Shown piece after piece: positions 23,301 to 33,271 of a stretch of 64,000 bases of DNA. Position numbers and translations under genes: made by a program. Each line of letters begins with the position of its first letter. Position 1 is the stretch's first letter. The stretch spans positions 11,736,979 to 11,800,978 of the forward strand of contig CM036245.1 of assembly GCA_020698575.1 (NCBI GenBank), given 5' to 3'. The DNA comes from Bostrychus sinensis (lineage: Eukaryota > Chordata > Actinopteri > Gobiiformes > Eleotridae). The notes below the pieces were generated by a model. It had not been told where the DNA came from. It saw only the letters and a program-made list of their open reading frames with translations, and did not search any database.

Positions 23301-26300
23301 TGACAGTGTCATCAGGTAGGAGTTGGTGTAACCATATGCCACACACATTGCTGAAAATTAAAAGGACTTTTTTTATTATTATTGCCTTGCCATTTACAGA
23401 TACCTGGAGAGTTGCAATATTCCTATTACAGTGAAACGGAAGTACCAGTTTTCTTCCAACACCACATCCTCCAACTCAGATGATGACAAGAAGGGGTCAG
23501 AGGAGGGTATTCAGATGCCTCAGGATACAACTACGGGTATGTTCTTAGTCTATGTTTAAAGATAAAGTTTGGTTTTGTGACATAAATGCCCATGGGCTGA
23601 AGCTGACAGATAATCTGTCTTGCCTATTCAGATCCTCTGATGTTGGATGCCCAGCCAGGCCTTTCAAACATGAAAGCTCCTAAAAAGCCTCCCTCAGGAG
23701 CAGCTGCAGTAGTCGGAGGTCCACTGGCACCACTGACTTTACCAAGTAAAGCAGAAAGTGTAGTGTCCATCACTTCACAGTGCAGCTACAGCAGCACAAT
23801 TGTTCATGTTGGAGACAAGAAGCCTCAGCCAGAGTCTGGTGAGTTAAAGTAGTGTAATCAAGCAGTGGTTAATTAGCCTATTTTCCTTGGCTGTGTTTTT
23901 GTTTTGTTTTGGTTTTTTACTTTGTTGTTTGTTATACAGAGATTATTGAGGATGTGGCAGAGAGTCCAGCACCTCCCATACTGCCTGTCAGTGTAGTGTC
24001 TCCACCAAGCCAGGAGAAAGAGGCCTACAAGAGGCTCGGACTGACCAAGCAGGTTTTAGCTGCACACACCCAAAAAGAGGAGCAGGCCTTCCTGAACCGC
24101 TGCAGGGAGCTCCGCAATGCCAGGTCTTTTCAGAAGGACTACTCCACATATCTGCATAAGCAGAGGGGGCCAGCCAATGCCGAAGGTAAGTTATTTTAGA
24201 AATTTGCTTTTTGGTTTTCTCTTTCTGTTTTACAATTGTCAATTTGTAATTTTAAAAAACTTTTTAAAATTTCTTGCAGAATCCTCTGGTTTACGGGGAG
24301 CTGCTAAACAGGGCAACACAAGACCAGAGACTGCTGCAAAGAAGGGCAACCGCAACAGGAAGTCCAAGAAGCTTCGTATGAAGCATCCTGATTCTTCAGA
24401 CAGTGCTGTGTCAAACCGCAAACCTCGGCCTCCGCTCCAGGGGCTCAACCAGACATCATGGTCTCCTTCAGAAGCATCACAATCAGCTTTCAATGTCTCC
24501 TACCCAACCATGGTGCCTGCCTACCCCCTGTACCCTCCAGCTGCTGCTGCCCAGGCTCAGGCCCCTCGCCCGGACCCCTCCCTGTCCACAGGCTACAGAG
24601 AGGGGCAAAGCACCCAAGCCCCGCCCACTGCCACTCCATTTCCTGCCCCCATTGTTACACCAGTGGTGGCTTTAGTGCTACCAAATTACCTCTTTCCTCA
24701 AATAGGTCAGATAGGACAGCTAGGGGCTGCTCCGAGACCCGCATATTTCCCGGAACAGACCCCGACGCAGCCTGCCTACACTACCCAGCAGCCCTTTCAG
24801 CCTCCTCAGCCCGCCTACTCCATGCAAACACAGCCCCCTTACACCGCTCCACAGTTTACTGTGCAGACTTTTACCTCTCAGCAGCCTTTCCAAGCTGCAC
24901 AAGCCCAGTACACTACAGCACAGCCTTTCCAGGGCGCTCAGACTGCCTACACTACCCAGCAGCCCTTTGCAGCTCAACCTTCTTTCCCAGTGCAAACACA
25001 GTTTGTGGCTCAAGCTGCCTATCCGGCCCAGCCCTTTCCCTACAGTCTCACCGCTGATGCCTCCAAAGCAACTCCAGTCGAGCCTAGAGAGGGGGCAGCT
25101 TCGCGCTCCTCTACCCCGGCCTCTGGGGCCAGAGATCCCACCACACCACCTCCGCTCTTCGAGTCCCGGTGCAGCTCGCCACTGCAGCTCAATCTGTTGA
25201 GTATGGAGGAGGGACAACGCTCGGTGGAACGGCAAGACAGCACAGCGCTCCCATCTGTAGCTCAGGGTACCAGTACACTGGGAGCATCAGGTGCAGCAGA
25301 AGGGCAGAAAAATGTATCCACAGCCAAAGCTGAAAATCACTCACAGGTAAGAAACTGGGTTTACCTCTGTCTGTACAGTTCTAGGATATTTACTGAAATG
25401 CATTCATACTTTAGTTTTAATGTTATTGGGAATGTTGCTAACACTACTAACACTAACACTACACACTTTTGTGATCTGCAGCTTACCTTCAACTCTACAA
25501 CGTGTTGCAGTTCAACTCAAAGCTGTCAGCTTCATGAGGCGCCTGTCCGTGACGTACTGTATCTGTTTGTGGCTGTATGTTTTAGGTGGAGTCTCCAGGA
25601 GATGGGGTGCACAGTGATGCAAACTCCTCGTCCTGTGATCTGCTGGATATCCTGCTGCAGGAGCAGGAGGACTCTCACTCTGGGACAGGCTCAGCCACCT
25701 CCGGCTCCATGGGCTCTGGGTCTGGTTCAGGTTCGGGATCAGGGTCGGGATCAGGGTGTAACGGCTGTGGGACATCCGGAAGCAGGACAGGTCAGTACAC
25801 AACTGACTTTTATTTATATATATATATATACACACACACACATATGTGTGTGTGTGTGTGTGTGTGTATGTGTGTATTCAGTACACACGACTGTGTTTTT
25901 ATTCATTATTATTATTATTTATCACAGGGAGTAGCAACACCAGCAAATACTTCGGCAGCGTTGACTCCCTGGAACATGACCCCAAGACCAAAACCAAGAT
26001 AAGAGGTGAAAATGGCTGCGATAGTCAGTCACAGGCCAAGGTCTCCTCTCAGGCCGATGAAGAGCATTTCATCAAGTACGGGCTCCAGGAGCCCCTCTGG
26101 CTTCTCATGGCTAATGTTGACGACAAGGTCATGATGACATATCAGATGCCATCCAGGTAAGATTATTCACTTACCCCCAGTTTTTTTGTTGATCCCAGTT
26201 TGAAGTCGGTCTCACATGACTTTTTTGTCTCACAGGGACATTCAGAAAGTTCTGCGAGAAGACAAAGAGAGGCTGAGGCATATGCAGAAAAGCCAGCCTC

Positions 26301-26641
26301 ATTTTTCCTCAGAGCAGCGAAGAGAGCTGGTGGAGGAGCATCCCTGGATGAGGAGGGGAGGTCTGCCTGCGGCAATCAACGTCAAGGTAAGAGAACGATC
26401 TGTTTTAAATTGTAGACACAAGGCCAGTCCGTATCTGACAAATGCATATATTTGTTATCCTAATAATTATATCCTCTGTCTGTAGGAATGTGTGTACTGT
26501 GAGGAGTCAGCGGCAACCCCTCTGGAAGAGAACCTCCCGGACATGGACATGGGTGAACTGGGCGAGGAGCTGAGCCATGAGGGCAGAAGCACCCAAAGCC
26601 AATCAGAGGAGTCACACGCTCAGCCAGACTCTGGGTCATGA
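14375..26641 (+). CDS. per2: Period circadian protein 2 (PER2)
   Basis: Core negative-limb clock protein: it binds CRY, enters the nucleus and represses CLOCK/BMAL, with timing set by CK1. Coding exons: 14271-14805 (ATG 14375), 17175-17267, 18105-18259, 18559-18680, 18832-19033, 19474-19525, 20588-20730, 21439-21517, 21628-21734, 22286-22439, 22527-22635, 22719-22998, 23159-23315, 23400-23536, 23632-23838, 23940-24185, 24280-25346, 25586-25790, 25928-26156, 26236-26386, 26486-26641 (TGA 26639-26641). Every junction has GT-AG and compatible phase; total 4,482 nt, 1,493 aa. Order: Ser-rich N terminus, PAS-A (about 268-335), PAS-B and PAC (about 415-525), SSGYGS degron (556-561), FASP serine cluster (786-795), basic NRKSKK stretch, VLPNYLFP motif, Gln/aromatic repeats (about 1047-1149), C-terminal CRY-binding region. 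SSGYGS, FASP and the GLPAAI/ECVYCE C terminus fit PER2 better than PER1 or PER3. It is longer than human PER2 (1,255 aa), mainly in the N terminus and exon 18. The first ATG of the frame was chosen; two short uORFs precede it. Confidence 0.95.
16285..16700. repeat. hAT-type end fragment plus AGTACTTT-type repeat in per2 intron 2
   Basis: GGTCAACTACAGCCCTA (ending at about 16371) resembles the right end of a hAT MITE of the TAGGGCTG group; its left end was not found. It is followed by the AGTAGTAAGTACAG and TTTTCACCTCTGAC words of the dispersed repeat also seen at 6930, so two repeat remnants abut here. Confidence 0.45.
17460..17855. mobile_element. hAT-like MITE (396 bp) with exact 8-bp target duplication, in per2 intron 3
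   Basis: Ends TAGGGCTGCAACTAA and GTTGTTGCAGCCCTA form inverted repeats. The flanking octamers are identical (ATTGTCAG at 17452-17459 and 17856-17863). A related copy lies in a cab39 intron at 62523-62898. No coding capacity. Confidence 0.9.
19676..20515 (+). mobile_element. Dispersed SINE/LINE-tail repeat split by a hAT insertion
   Basis: Left part (CAAGCCACTAAGAGTTACAA to GGGTTGTGTCAGG) and right part (GTGTCAGGAAGTGCATC to AAAGAGAAAATC) join, once the element at 19753-20396 and one duplicated octamer are removed, into a copy of the repeat found uninterrupted at 31420-31575 and 58325-58450. The family ends in GACCCCGGAAAG-type sequence typical of a fish retroposon tail; exact class not determined. 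Confidence 0.65.
19753..20396. mobile_element. hAT-like element (644 bp) with exact 8-bp duplication, in per2 intron 7
   Basis: Ends TAGAGGTCGATGGCCGA and TATCGGTTGACCTCTA. Flanking octamers are identical: GTGTCAGG at 19745-19752 and 20397-20404. The interior holds an imperfect direct duplication: TTTTTTTAGAAAAT with GAGCTTGGGGAG near 19900-19960 is repeated as TTTTTTTGAGAAAA with GAGCTTGGGGAG near 20210-20265. Same family as the 1,480-bp element at 420-1899. Confidence 0.9.
20801..21307. mobile_element. hAT-like element with CTGGTTTAGTCC words, in per2 intron 8
   Basis: Begins CAGTGGTTCTCAAACTGTGG; the right end is degenerate (AATTTGAGAGTTACTG). Flanking octamers ATGTAGAG and ATCTGGAG agree at 6 of 8 positions. 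The interior contains the TAGTCCTGGTTTAGACCTGG words of the 8653 element. Confidence 0.65.
22719..23838 (+). other. per2: per2 CK1-binding and phosphoswitch region
   Basis: Exon 22719-22998 encodes GSSGYGSHGSNGSHE, equivalent to the beta-TrCP degron of mammalian PER2 (SSGYGS). The exon at 23159 encodes the first conserved CK1-docking helix motif (SYQQISCLDSVIRYLES, continued across the intron to 23400). The exon 23632-23838 encodes ESVVSITSQCSYSSTIVH, with serines 786, 789, 792 and 795 spaced SxxSxxSxxS; Ser786 corresponds to the human familial advanced sleep phase serine (S662). Both halves of the phosphoswitch are therefore present. The acceptor at 23157-23161 is a TAGCAG tandem (NAGNAG). 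Confidence 0.85.
24744..25050 (+). repeat. per2: Gln/Tyr/Phe-rich repeat tract inside per2 exon 18
   Basis: Residues about 1047-1149 are built from imperfect units such as AYTTQQPFQPPQ, QYTTAQPFQGAQ and AYTTQQPFAAQP, with almost no charged residues. It lies after the VLPNYLFP motif. The coding DNA is repetitive but the units are not identical, so expansion is not very recent. Tracts with regularly spaced aromatics among Gln and Pro are the type often predicted to be disordered and self-associating; that property is inferred. Confidence 0.75.
25814..25880. repeat. Palindromic TA/CA/TG microsatellite in per2 intron 19
   Basis: A (TA)n run is followed by (CA)n, then ATATG, then (TG)n. The CA and TG arms are mutually complementary, giving a near-perfect hairpin in DNA or RNA. 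It occupies much of a 137-base intron (25791-25927). Confidence 0.85.
25928..26641 (+). other. per2: per2 exons encoding the CRY-binding C terminus
   Basis: Three exons encode EEHFIKYGLQEPLWLLMANV, the helix-forming DIQKVLREDKERLRHMQK and HPWMRRGGLPAAINVKECVYCEE. In the mammalian PER2-CRY1 complex this segment wraps around CRY, and two PER2 cysteines in the CxxC-like C-V-Y-C motif help coordinate a shared zinc ion; Cys1444 and Cys1447 here fit those positions. The tail after them is acidic and poorly conserved. The region appears complete. Confidence 0.85.
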
Positions 26642-28840
26642 ACTTAGGGCCAGCAGGGGGCGCGTAGCAGCCTGGCACCCCCTCCTTCTCCCTGCACAGG
26701 CTCACAGCTGTCATGAACTTAAACAGCTGTGTGCCCATCATCCTCATGATCGCAGCATTAACTTGAACTCTCTGTTGCCATTGTGATGGCTCTGAGGATG
26801 CGACACTGGTGTTATGCAGTAGTTGCTGTCTGTTTTTGGGTCAAGAGCTGCTCCTGTTGCAGTTTTTAATTTGCCCACTAGGGGGCAACATTTCTGTATC
26901 TGTAGCTCTCTCCCAGTTTACTCGCCCTTTGAAATCACAAGGGCAAAACTAACGGTGACCCCCAACCTTTAAAATATATATTTATTATATTTTCATCAAA
27001 TATATCTGTGCTCTTTAGAAAGACACACATACAAGTCTAAGGCAGACAAATTGATTCTGGTATTGTTATAAATATCTAGAAATATATTTTATTGCCAACT
27101 TTGCCCATTAAACGATTTAATGATTTTGCCACCAACCCCCATTTGTAACACTGTCTTATCTACAAACCACAGAACAAGTCTATACTTGTGGGGGACACTG
27201 GGCAGTGTAAACCAGGTCAAAGAAAACTAAAATCCACTTATCACATCATGTTGAGTTTCAGTGGATCTGAGCAACACAGCAGCATGCACACAGACAGACT
27301 GCAAGACAAATGTAGAAAGTGTTTTATTTGTCTGTTTAATTTATGCAAAGGAAATATAACAGCAGGAGATCATTTATGCTGGAGCTAAATGTATCGAGCT
27401 TAGAACGTTTTATATTCACAGTTTGTGTTGACAGTATCTAAAAAGGTCACTTTTCCCCGAGAATGAATCACTTAAGTCAAACTTTCAAGTGTCCGTGGTC
27501 TCTGCAGACCCTAAAGCTACAGAGGTGCTATTAAGAAGCCAGCATCAACACAGATTTAAATTTAATAAATTATTTAAGAGGCATCATAAATTGTTGCTTT
27601 ATAGAGTGCATTACGTTAAAACAAAGGGTTTGAGAAAAAAATATTTTTCTAAGAGAAAATTAACAAATGTTTATATGTAGGTGTGTGTGACACAACCGTT
27701 ATGTTTTTACAGATAACTTAAAGATGTCCAACAGTACAACTTTAATCAGTGAATTAGGGGTTAATGATAATGTGCAATTTCCTGAAATCCTAACTTCTGC
27801 AGAGACAATATTTCACTTCTGTGGCAGACAAACATTTACAATGAGCCAGTTAAACGCGTTTTAAAAGATGCATTATGTACTTTGTATTGTTTTTAGTTTT
27901 CATTCATACAGTTTGAACACTGAAGGTTGCAATAAGAACAACAGTAGCTCAAAGAGGAGCATGCTGGCAAATTATGAAGGGTTTAGACTTGTTAGGTGCA
28001 TGCATCTGCGTCTATATGTTCCCTGTTCTTTTTTACCTGAAGTTACAGTAAGCTGTGATACGTAATGGCCCCATGTCGCTGAGAAAAACGTTTTAAAAGC
28101 TGGGAACAACTCTGGTGCTAAGGTAGAAAACCTGTTGAGGCAGTTTTGTGAATGTAACAGACCGGACCAAGAACGTCGTACTGGCTCGCTAGTTTCGTTA
28201 TTTCATCTGTCTGAATCTTTTATATTATTTTCTATTTGTTTTCTCTTGTGTTTTATTTTATTTAGTGTGTGAGTGTGAAAGGAGACAGACCCTACCTCTA
28301 ATATTATAATAATAAATCTTTGGTTTTGTTACTGTGAGCAGTCGTAGCTAACACAGCTTGTATGATGTGTGGGCCATGGTCAGAGTCGTCGAGTACTTTT
28401 GTGATTCTGGTAAAGTTACCGAGAGGCCACAGGCTCCTCAGCCACCACCCCGAGTAGCCACAGTATAATCTCTTCAGTTTCATTTCTGTAAATCTCTGGA
28501 AGCAAGTCTCTATAACACTACTACATACTACAGCGGACATCATGTGGATGTAATAGAATTATAAGCTGTGTGTGGAGGCTAAAGCCAGAGAGAAAAATGC
28601 TGCAGCGGTTTGCACGCCTTACTCGTCTCATGAAGAGAGAATCTGGATTACACATTGCTGGGTTTTGTTGGTGTCTGTAAAATTAATTCACGAAGGAGAC
28701 ATGTTGTGTATGGTTGTATAAACTGGTCACCTTGCCACTGTATGAGTCTGTGGTAAACATTTTTGTAGGTAAGACTCTTTGTGTTGTTTTGAGAGATTAA
28801 ACCAACATTGTAATAAAACAGAAATGCTACAAATGTACAA
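26642..28840 (+). other. per2: per2 3' UTR
   Basis: About 2.2 kb after the stop codon without another exon. Candidate polyadenylation signal AATAAA at 28812-28817 is followed by a T-rich run; another AATAAA is near 28311. The segment is largely free of the dispersed repeats that start again at 28870, which supports it being transcribed UTR under some constraint. AU-rich words (ATTTATT, TATTTTA) occur around 26980-27110. Confidence 0.6.
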
Positions 28841-28869
28841 ATGTCTTTTTTCTTAAAATATGACACAGT

Positions 28870-29450
28870 ACTTAGGTTTAAGAAAGGCTCTGAATAAAGA
28901 GAGGTTTATTACTGTAATTAAAATACGCAAAAGAACAAACACTAGAAGCACTCGGAGAACATAAACCTCTGCAGCCTCATAGGTGTGTAATGATATGTTT
29001 TTGCAACAATATGATACATATTGATTAGAATTGTTTTGATATGATATAATACAATTTGATACAATTCAACACCTTCATATCAATAATCAATACAGGAACA
29101 TTTTGCCAAAAATCATAAAAGTTTACTCTCAAATGTAGAGATTATAACATTTTGTTCTATTAAAAACACAAAAATTACATCCAAAAAGCTGTATCTGGTT
29201 TTATTTTAACATGCAAATTTCTAATATCAATATTTTCGATATTATTGGGTTTTTTTTCCATGCACTTACTAGAAAACGATACAGTTTGATAGAAGGTCAT
29301 GTGTATTGATATAGTTGTATTGTAGGGGGAAAAAATCAATACATCGATATAGTTACTGTATTGTTAAAAATATAGTGCCCAGACCTGTGCTCATACTTGA
29401 AAACGTTCTAGTTTGGGGGTAAATGCTTTTTCCAATAAGCCACAAAGGCT
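28870..29450 (-). mobile_element. tRNA-derived SINE interrupted by a MITE
   Basis: Left part AAGAAAGGCTCTGAATAAAG to CCTCTGCAGCC and right part AAATATAGTGCCCAGACCTG to AATAAGCCACAAA are the two halves of the minus-strand SINE seen at 5401 and 33272. Between them, about 28983-29360, lies a copy of the GGTGTAATGATA-type MITE (compare 7771-8172). Confidence 0.65.
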
Positions 29451-29718
29451 TACTGGAGTTTTTTTAACATATATTGTTTTTTTTTCTAATCCTGCTAAAT
29501 TTGCAATCTCATAACAAAATAAATGAATGTGTCTTTAGAAAAGTAATTTTTTTTTCTCAAAATAAATACACAAAACACTAAAATAAAGGCTTCACAAATT
29601 TGCTTCTAATTAATTATTGATTGAAAGCTGATTTATTTACACCAGACTACCTTAAAACAGCTATCAGCAGTTATTTATAAATTATAAGCTTAAAACATGA
29701 ACTGAATGTGCATAAGAA

Positions 29719-29818
29719 CTACTACTACTACTGCTATTACTACTGTTTCTATTACCATATTACTGTACTACTACTACTAATAATAATACTACTATTACTG
29801 CTACTGCTGCTGCTATCC
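29719..29818. repeat. Imperfect (ACT)n trinucleotide tract
   Basis: CTACTACTACTACTG-type repeats with point variation, flanked on the right by TTTTAGAAGAAAGTACA, part of the dispersed repeat family that accompanies the other trinucleotide tracts. Confidence 0.8.
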
Positions 29819-30774
29819 CAAGTAAAAATTAAAGTATATTTTAGAAGAAAGTACATTTTCTAGTTACTTTCCATCATAGTTTTATTACAATTGTATTACC
29901 TACTGCAGTGTTTTATGTTATTTTAATACGTGTGGGAATATTCTCTATAATCCACTGAAACAGATGATTGAACTGAGCCTATTACCTAATTATTATTTTG
30001 AGCTCAGTAAAAAAAATAATAATAAAATAAAATAAAATAAAAGAGCAGTCTGCCAACATGAAGGACTTTTGCTTCAGCTGTGTGTTTGTGACAGGGCATA
30101 TGATTTCTAGGGGTCAAAGGTCGGCAAAATGCAACAGTTGGTGCAAGAGCGGCAGAGCTGTGTAACGGTGGAGTGGGGCATATGGCACTGAAACAGGTCT
30201 CAGGGGAGACTCGCAGGGCTCCCCAGCTTCTCAACTGTCTGGAGCTCTATGTGCATTTATTATGGATACTCACATACAAAAACTTTATTTTATTTTGTTT
30301 TTTAAAATGAAGATTTCAAGAAAGGTCAGTAAGAGGGCGAGGACAAGGATCTAGATCACTGTTAAGATCCAATAGTGTTTTAAGTAATGTGATTTTGAAG
30401 TAACCTGAGTATAGATTTTACCTACTTCTTCCACCTCTCGTAAAAAGGTTAGTTTTCATGTAGAAATATTGTTTATTTGTGCATTAAATAAAGGTTTGTG
30501 TAACGTTTTCAAGAGGTTTTTGGAGGTCCTATGCCATGTACTTAACAGCATTTTTCTTGGTAATTTTTTTCTTGTTATTCTGATAATAAAGGAGTCGGTG
30601 AGTATGTGTTTTTGAGGTCATAATATTTAAAACACTGGTGGGAAAAATAAAAAAACTAAGGCAGAAGGCAGATTGCCTCGAATGGAAAAATGACAACCAT
30701 TAAAAAAAGGTTGTGCAAGAAGATCAAAGAAAATCTCTGGGCTACTGCCCATATGAAAGTATTCATTCATCTTC

Positions 30775-30965
30775 ATCTGCTTATTCCCATCAGAGGCTGC
30801 AGGTGACAGGAGCCTGTCCCAGGTACTGTGGGCTTTAGGCGGGGTTCACCCTGGACCCCAGCTACACACAAACATTCACTCTCACACTGAGGCAATTCAG
30901 ATTCACCACTTCACCAAACACATGCACGTCAGTGGAAGGGAAGCTGGAGAGAACTCACAGTAGGG
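30775..30965 (+). mobile_element. Fish retroposon fragment (GGGTTCACCCTGGACC motif)
   Basis: Carries TTCATCTTCATCTGCTTATT, TGTCCCAGGTACTGTGGG and GGCGGGGTTCACCCTGGAC, words of a common fish retroposon 3' region, and later CATGCACGTCAGTGGAAGG. Limits approximate. Fragments of probably related sequence are at 2026-2095, 55745-55905 and 58065-58165. Confidence 0.5.
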
Positions 30966-30984
30966 AGACGAGGGCATCAACCAC

Positions 30985-31280
30985 TCTGCCACTACTACTA
31001 CTACTACTACTACTAATACTAATACTGCAACTACTATTACTGCTACTACGGTTGTAGTAACGGTAGTGGTAGTAGTTGTATTGGTAGCAGCAGTTGTAGT
31101 AGAGTTGGTAGTAGTAGAAGTAGTAATTGTAGTTATAGCAGTAGTAGTTGTGGTAGTAGTGGTAGTAGTAGTAGCAACAGTTGTAGGAGGAGTAGTAGTA
31201 GTTGAAGTTGTAGCAGTAGTGGTAGTAGTAATGGTGGTAGTAGTAGTAGTAGCAGCAGCAGTTGTAGTAGGAGGAGGAGT
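30985..31280. repeat. ACT/AGT trinucleotide tract, orientation switches once
   Basis: Starts as (CTA)n to about 31045, then continues as (GTA)n with many interruptions (GTAGTAGTTGTA and variants) to about 31280. Several reading frames stay open through it on both strands simply because the unit lacks stops in those frames. It is not coding. Confidence 0.85.
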
Positions 31281-31419
31281 AGATTTTACTGTGCCACAAT
31301 TAAAAGTTACTAAATCCACCAACAGTACTCTGTGCTTTGTGCATTCAATACCAATTTTACTTTTACTCAAGTACTACTTTTATTGATTATGTTTACTTCT
31401 ACTTAAGTAATCCAGCCAC

Positions 31420-31575
31420 AGGAAGTCACAAGCTGAGCTATTGTACTCCTTGTGCCAGTCCCAAGCCTGGATAAATACAGCGTGTTGTGTCAGGAAGGGC
31501 ATCTGATGTAAACCGTATGTCACTGAAGGCAGATGATGTGCTGTGCTAACCCCAAAACAGAATAGCAGAAAGAAG
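31420..31575 (+). mobile_element. Dispersed SINE/LINE-tail repeat (uninterrupted copy)
   Basis: Reads AAGTCACAAGCTGAGCTATT, CCAAGCCTGGATAAATACAG, TTGTGTCAGGAAGGGCATC and ends with AACCCCAAAACAG. It serves as the empty-site comparison for the copy split by a transposon at 19676-20515. Confidence 0.6.
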
Positions 31576-32156
31576 AAGAGTACTTTTACTTGTACTTGAA
31601 TAATACAATTACTTACAGTACTTTTACTTTTACGTGAAATACTTCTTCCACCTCTGGTTTTCTCTCCGCACTTTATAGACTTACATTTTAAACAAGTCTG
31701 GTACCTTTTAAACCCCATACTTGTCGTACTCAGTATTTGTCCATGTCCCATCATAACCCTGGAGTCTGAAGTCCTGGGAAGTCCTGAAGTCCTGGTCCTG
31801 GTCCTGGCTCCTGGTCCCCTTTTGAAAACCTGAGCCTGTGTCTCTTCAGTGTCTTTGAGTTTTGACACTCCTCTTGTCAAATGGTCCCCCATGGCTTTGA
31901 TCAGAGTGTCTTCATCCCGTTCACATTTCAAAAGGCTTGGTCTGACAACGTTCACACCCAGGAGCGCCCCAGGACCCCCCCCTTATCTTCTGCTCAGCCC
32001 GGCCCGGGACGCTCCAGGAACATCAGCTGCTGCGGGACACTGAATGGTGATCCTGATTTTTGCATTTACTCGACTACACGTTGAAGAAAAATATAAGGTT
32101 GTACATAAGTAAAGATATTTTATGTGTAAGTATGTTGTGTTAAGCACCCTAATAAT

Positions 32157-32820
32157 AAAGTAGTAGTAATAGTAGCACTTTATAGTAGGTGCTGTAGTAG
32201 TAGCAGTAGTATTAGTAGTAGTAGTAGTAAAGGAGCAGTAGTACTAGTAGTTGTAGTAATAGTAGCATTTTGTAGAAGAAGCAGTAGTAGTAGTAAAGAT
32301 AACAGTAGTAATTGTTGTAAAGTAGTAGTAGTAGTTGAAGTTGTAGTAGCTGTAGCAGAAGTAGTAGAAGCAGTAGTAGTAGAGGTCGTAGTTGCATTTG
32401 TTGCAGTAGTAGTTATAGGAGAGTAGTAATAGCAGTAGAAGTAGTAATGTAATGTTTGCGTAATGGTAGTAGTAGTAGTTGTTGTAGAGCAGCAGTTGTA
32501 GTTGCAGTAGTAGTAGTAGTTGTAGTAGAAGTTGTAGTGAAAGTAGTATAGGAGCAGTAGTAGTAGAGGTTGTAGTTGCAGTTGTTGCAGTAGTAGTTGT
32601 AGGAGAGTAAGAGCAGTAGAAGTAGTAATGTAATGTTTGAGTAATGGTAGTAGTAGTTGTTGTTGCTGTAAAGCAGGAGTAGTAGTAGTAGCAGTAGTGA
32701 CAGTAGTAGTAGAGTAGAATAAGTAGTAGTTGTTGTAGTAGAGTAGTAGCAGCAGTCATAGTTGTAATGTAATGTAGTAGAGAAGTAGTAGTTGCAGTAG
32801 AGGTAGTAGTTGCTAAAAAA
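32157..32820. repeat. Long imperfect (GTA)n trinucleotide tract
   Basis: About 660 bases of GTAGTAGTA with frequent substitutions and short insertions. Longer sub-units also repeat: a block containing GCAGTAGAAGTAGTAATGTAATG recurs about 190 bases apart (around 32430 and 32620), so segmental duplication has acted on top of slippage. Confidence 0.85.
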
Positions 32821-33271
32821 CTTTTAACAGTCATTTTTACAAGAACCCTTTTCACAAATAAATTTTACCTTCAATACTTTTTACTTCTACTTGAGTAATA
32901 TTATTTTGCAGTAACAGTACTTGTGTACTTTACTTGTGTACAGCTTTATTTACCCTCTGCTTACCGATGGCCTGTTGTGTGGAGGTCACTGAAGTGAGGA
33001 AAAAGCAGTAGTGAAGTAAGGATCTCTGCCTGTAAAGGGTAAAAGGTGTTGAGGGGGCTGTCCCAGACACGTCGTCCCATTCGGAGACAGGATTTCACAG
33101 GCGTCTGACGGGGCACTCATTAGACCTGAGGTGAGACTCCACACACGCTCTTTTAGGGAGGTGTGACTCTTTCATGTCATGTGAGGAGGGAGAAGAAGCA
33201 TTTCCTGTCATGGCCTGGTTAGTACTGAGAGATCTTCCAAAATGGAGTCCATCCTTTTCCTTATTTAGTCG

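Noticed and set aside
24117..25934. 605-residue continuous frame taken as one gene
   Set aside because: Only the 24280-25346 part is real coding sequence (per2 exon 18); the rest is intron or exon 19 in a wrong frame, as shown by splice sites and homology.
30903..31386. Long open frames on both strands rich in Thr, Val or Tyr
   Set aside because: They are translations of an imperfect ACT/AGT trinucleotide tract, which lacks stops in several frames; no splice sites or family resemblance.
31380..31955. 191-residue minus-strand open frame
   Set aside because: It overlaps a dispersed repeat (31420-31575) and a trinucleotide-associated repeat, and has no recognisable domain or flanking splice structure.
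32212..32855. 203-residue Leu/Tyr/Thr-rich minus-strand frame
   Set aside because: Same cause: (GTA)n repeat.
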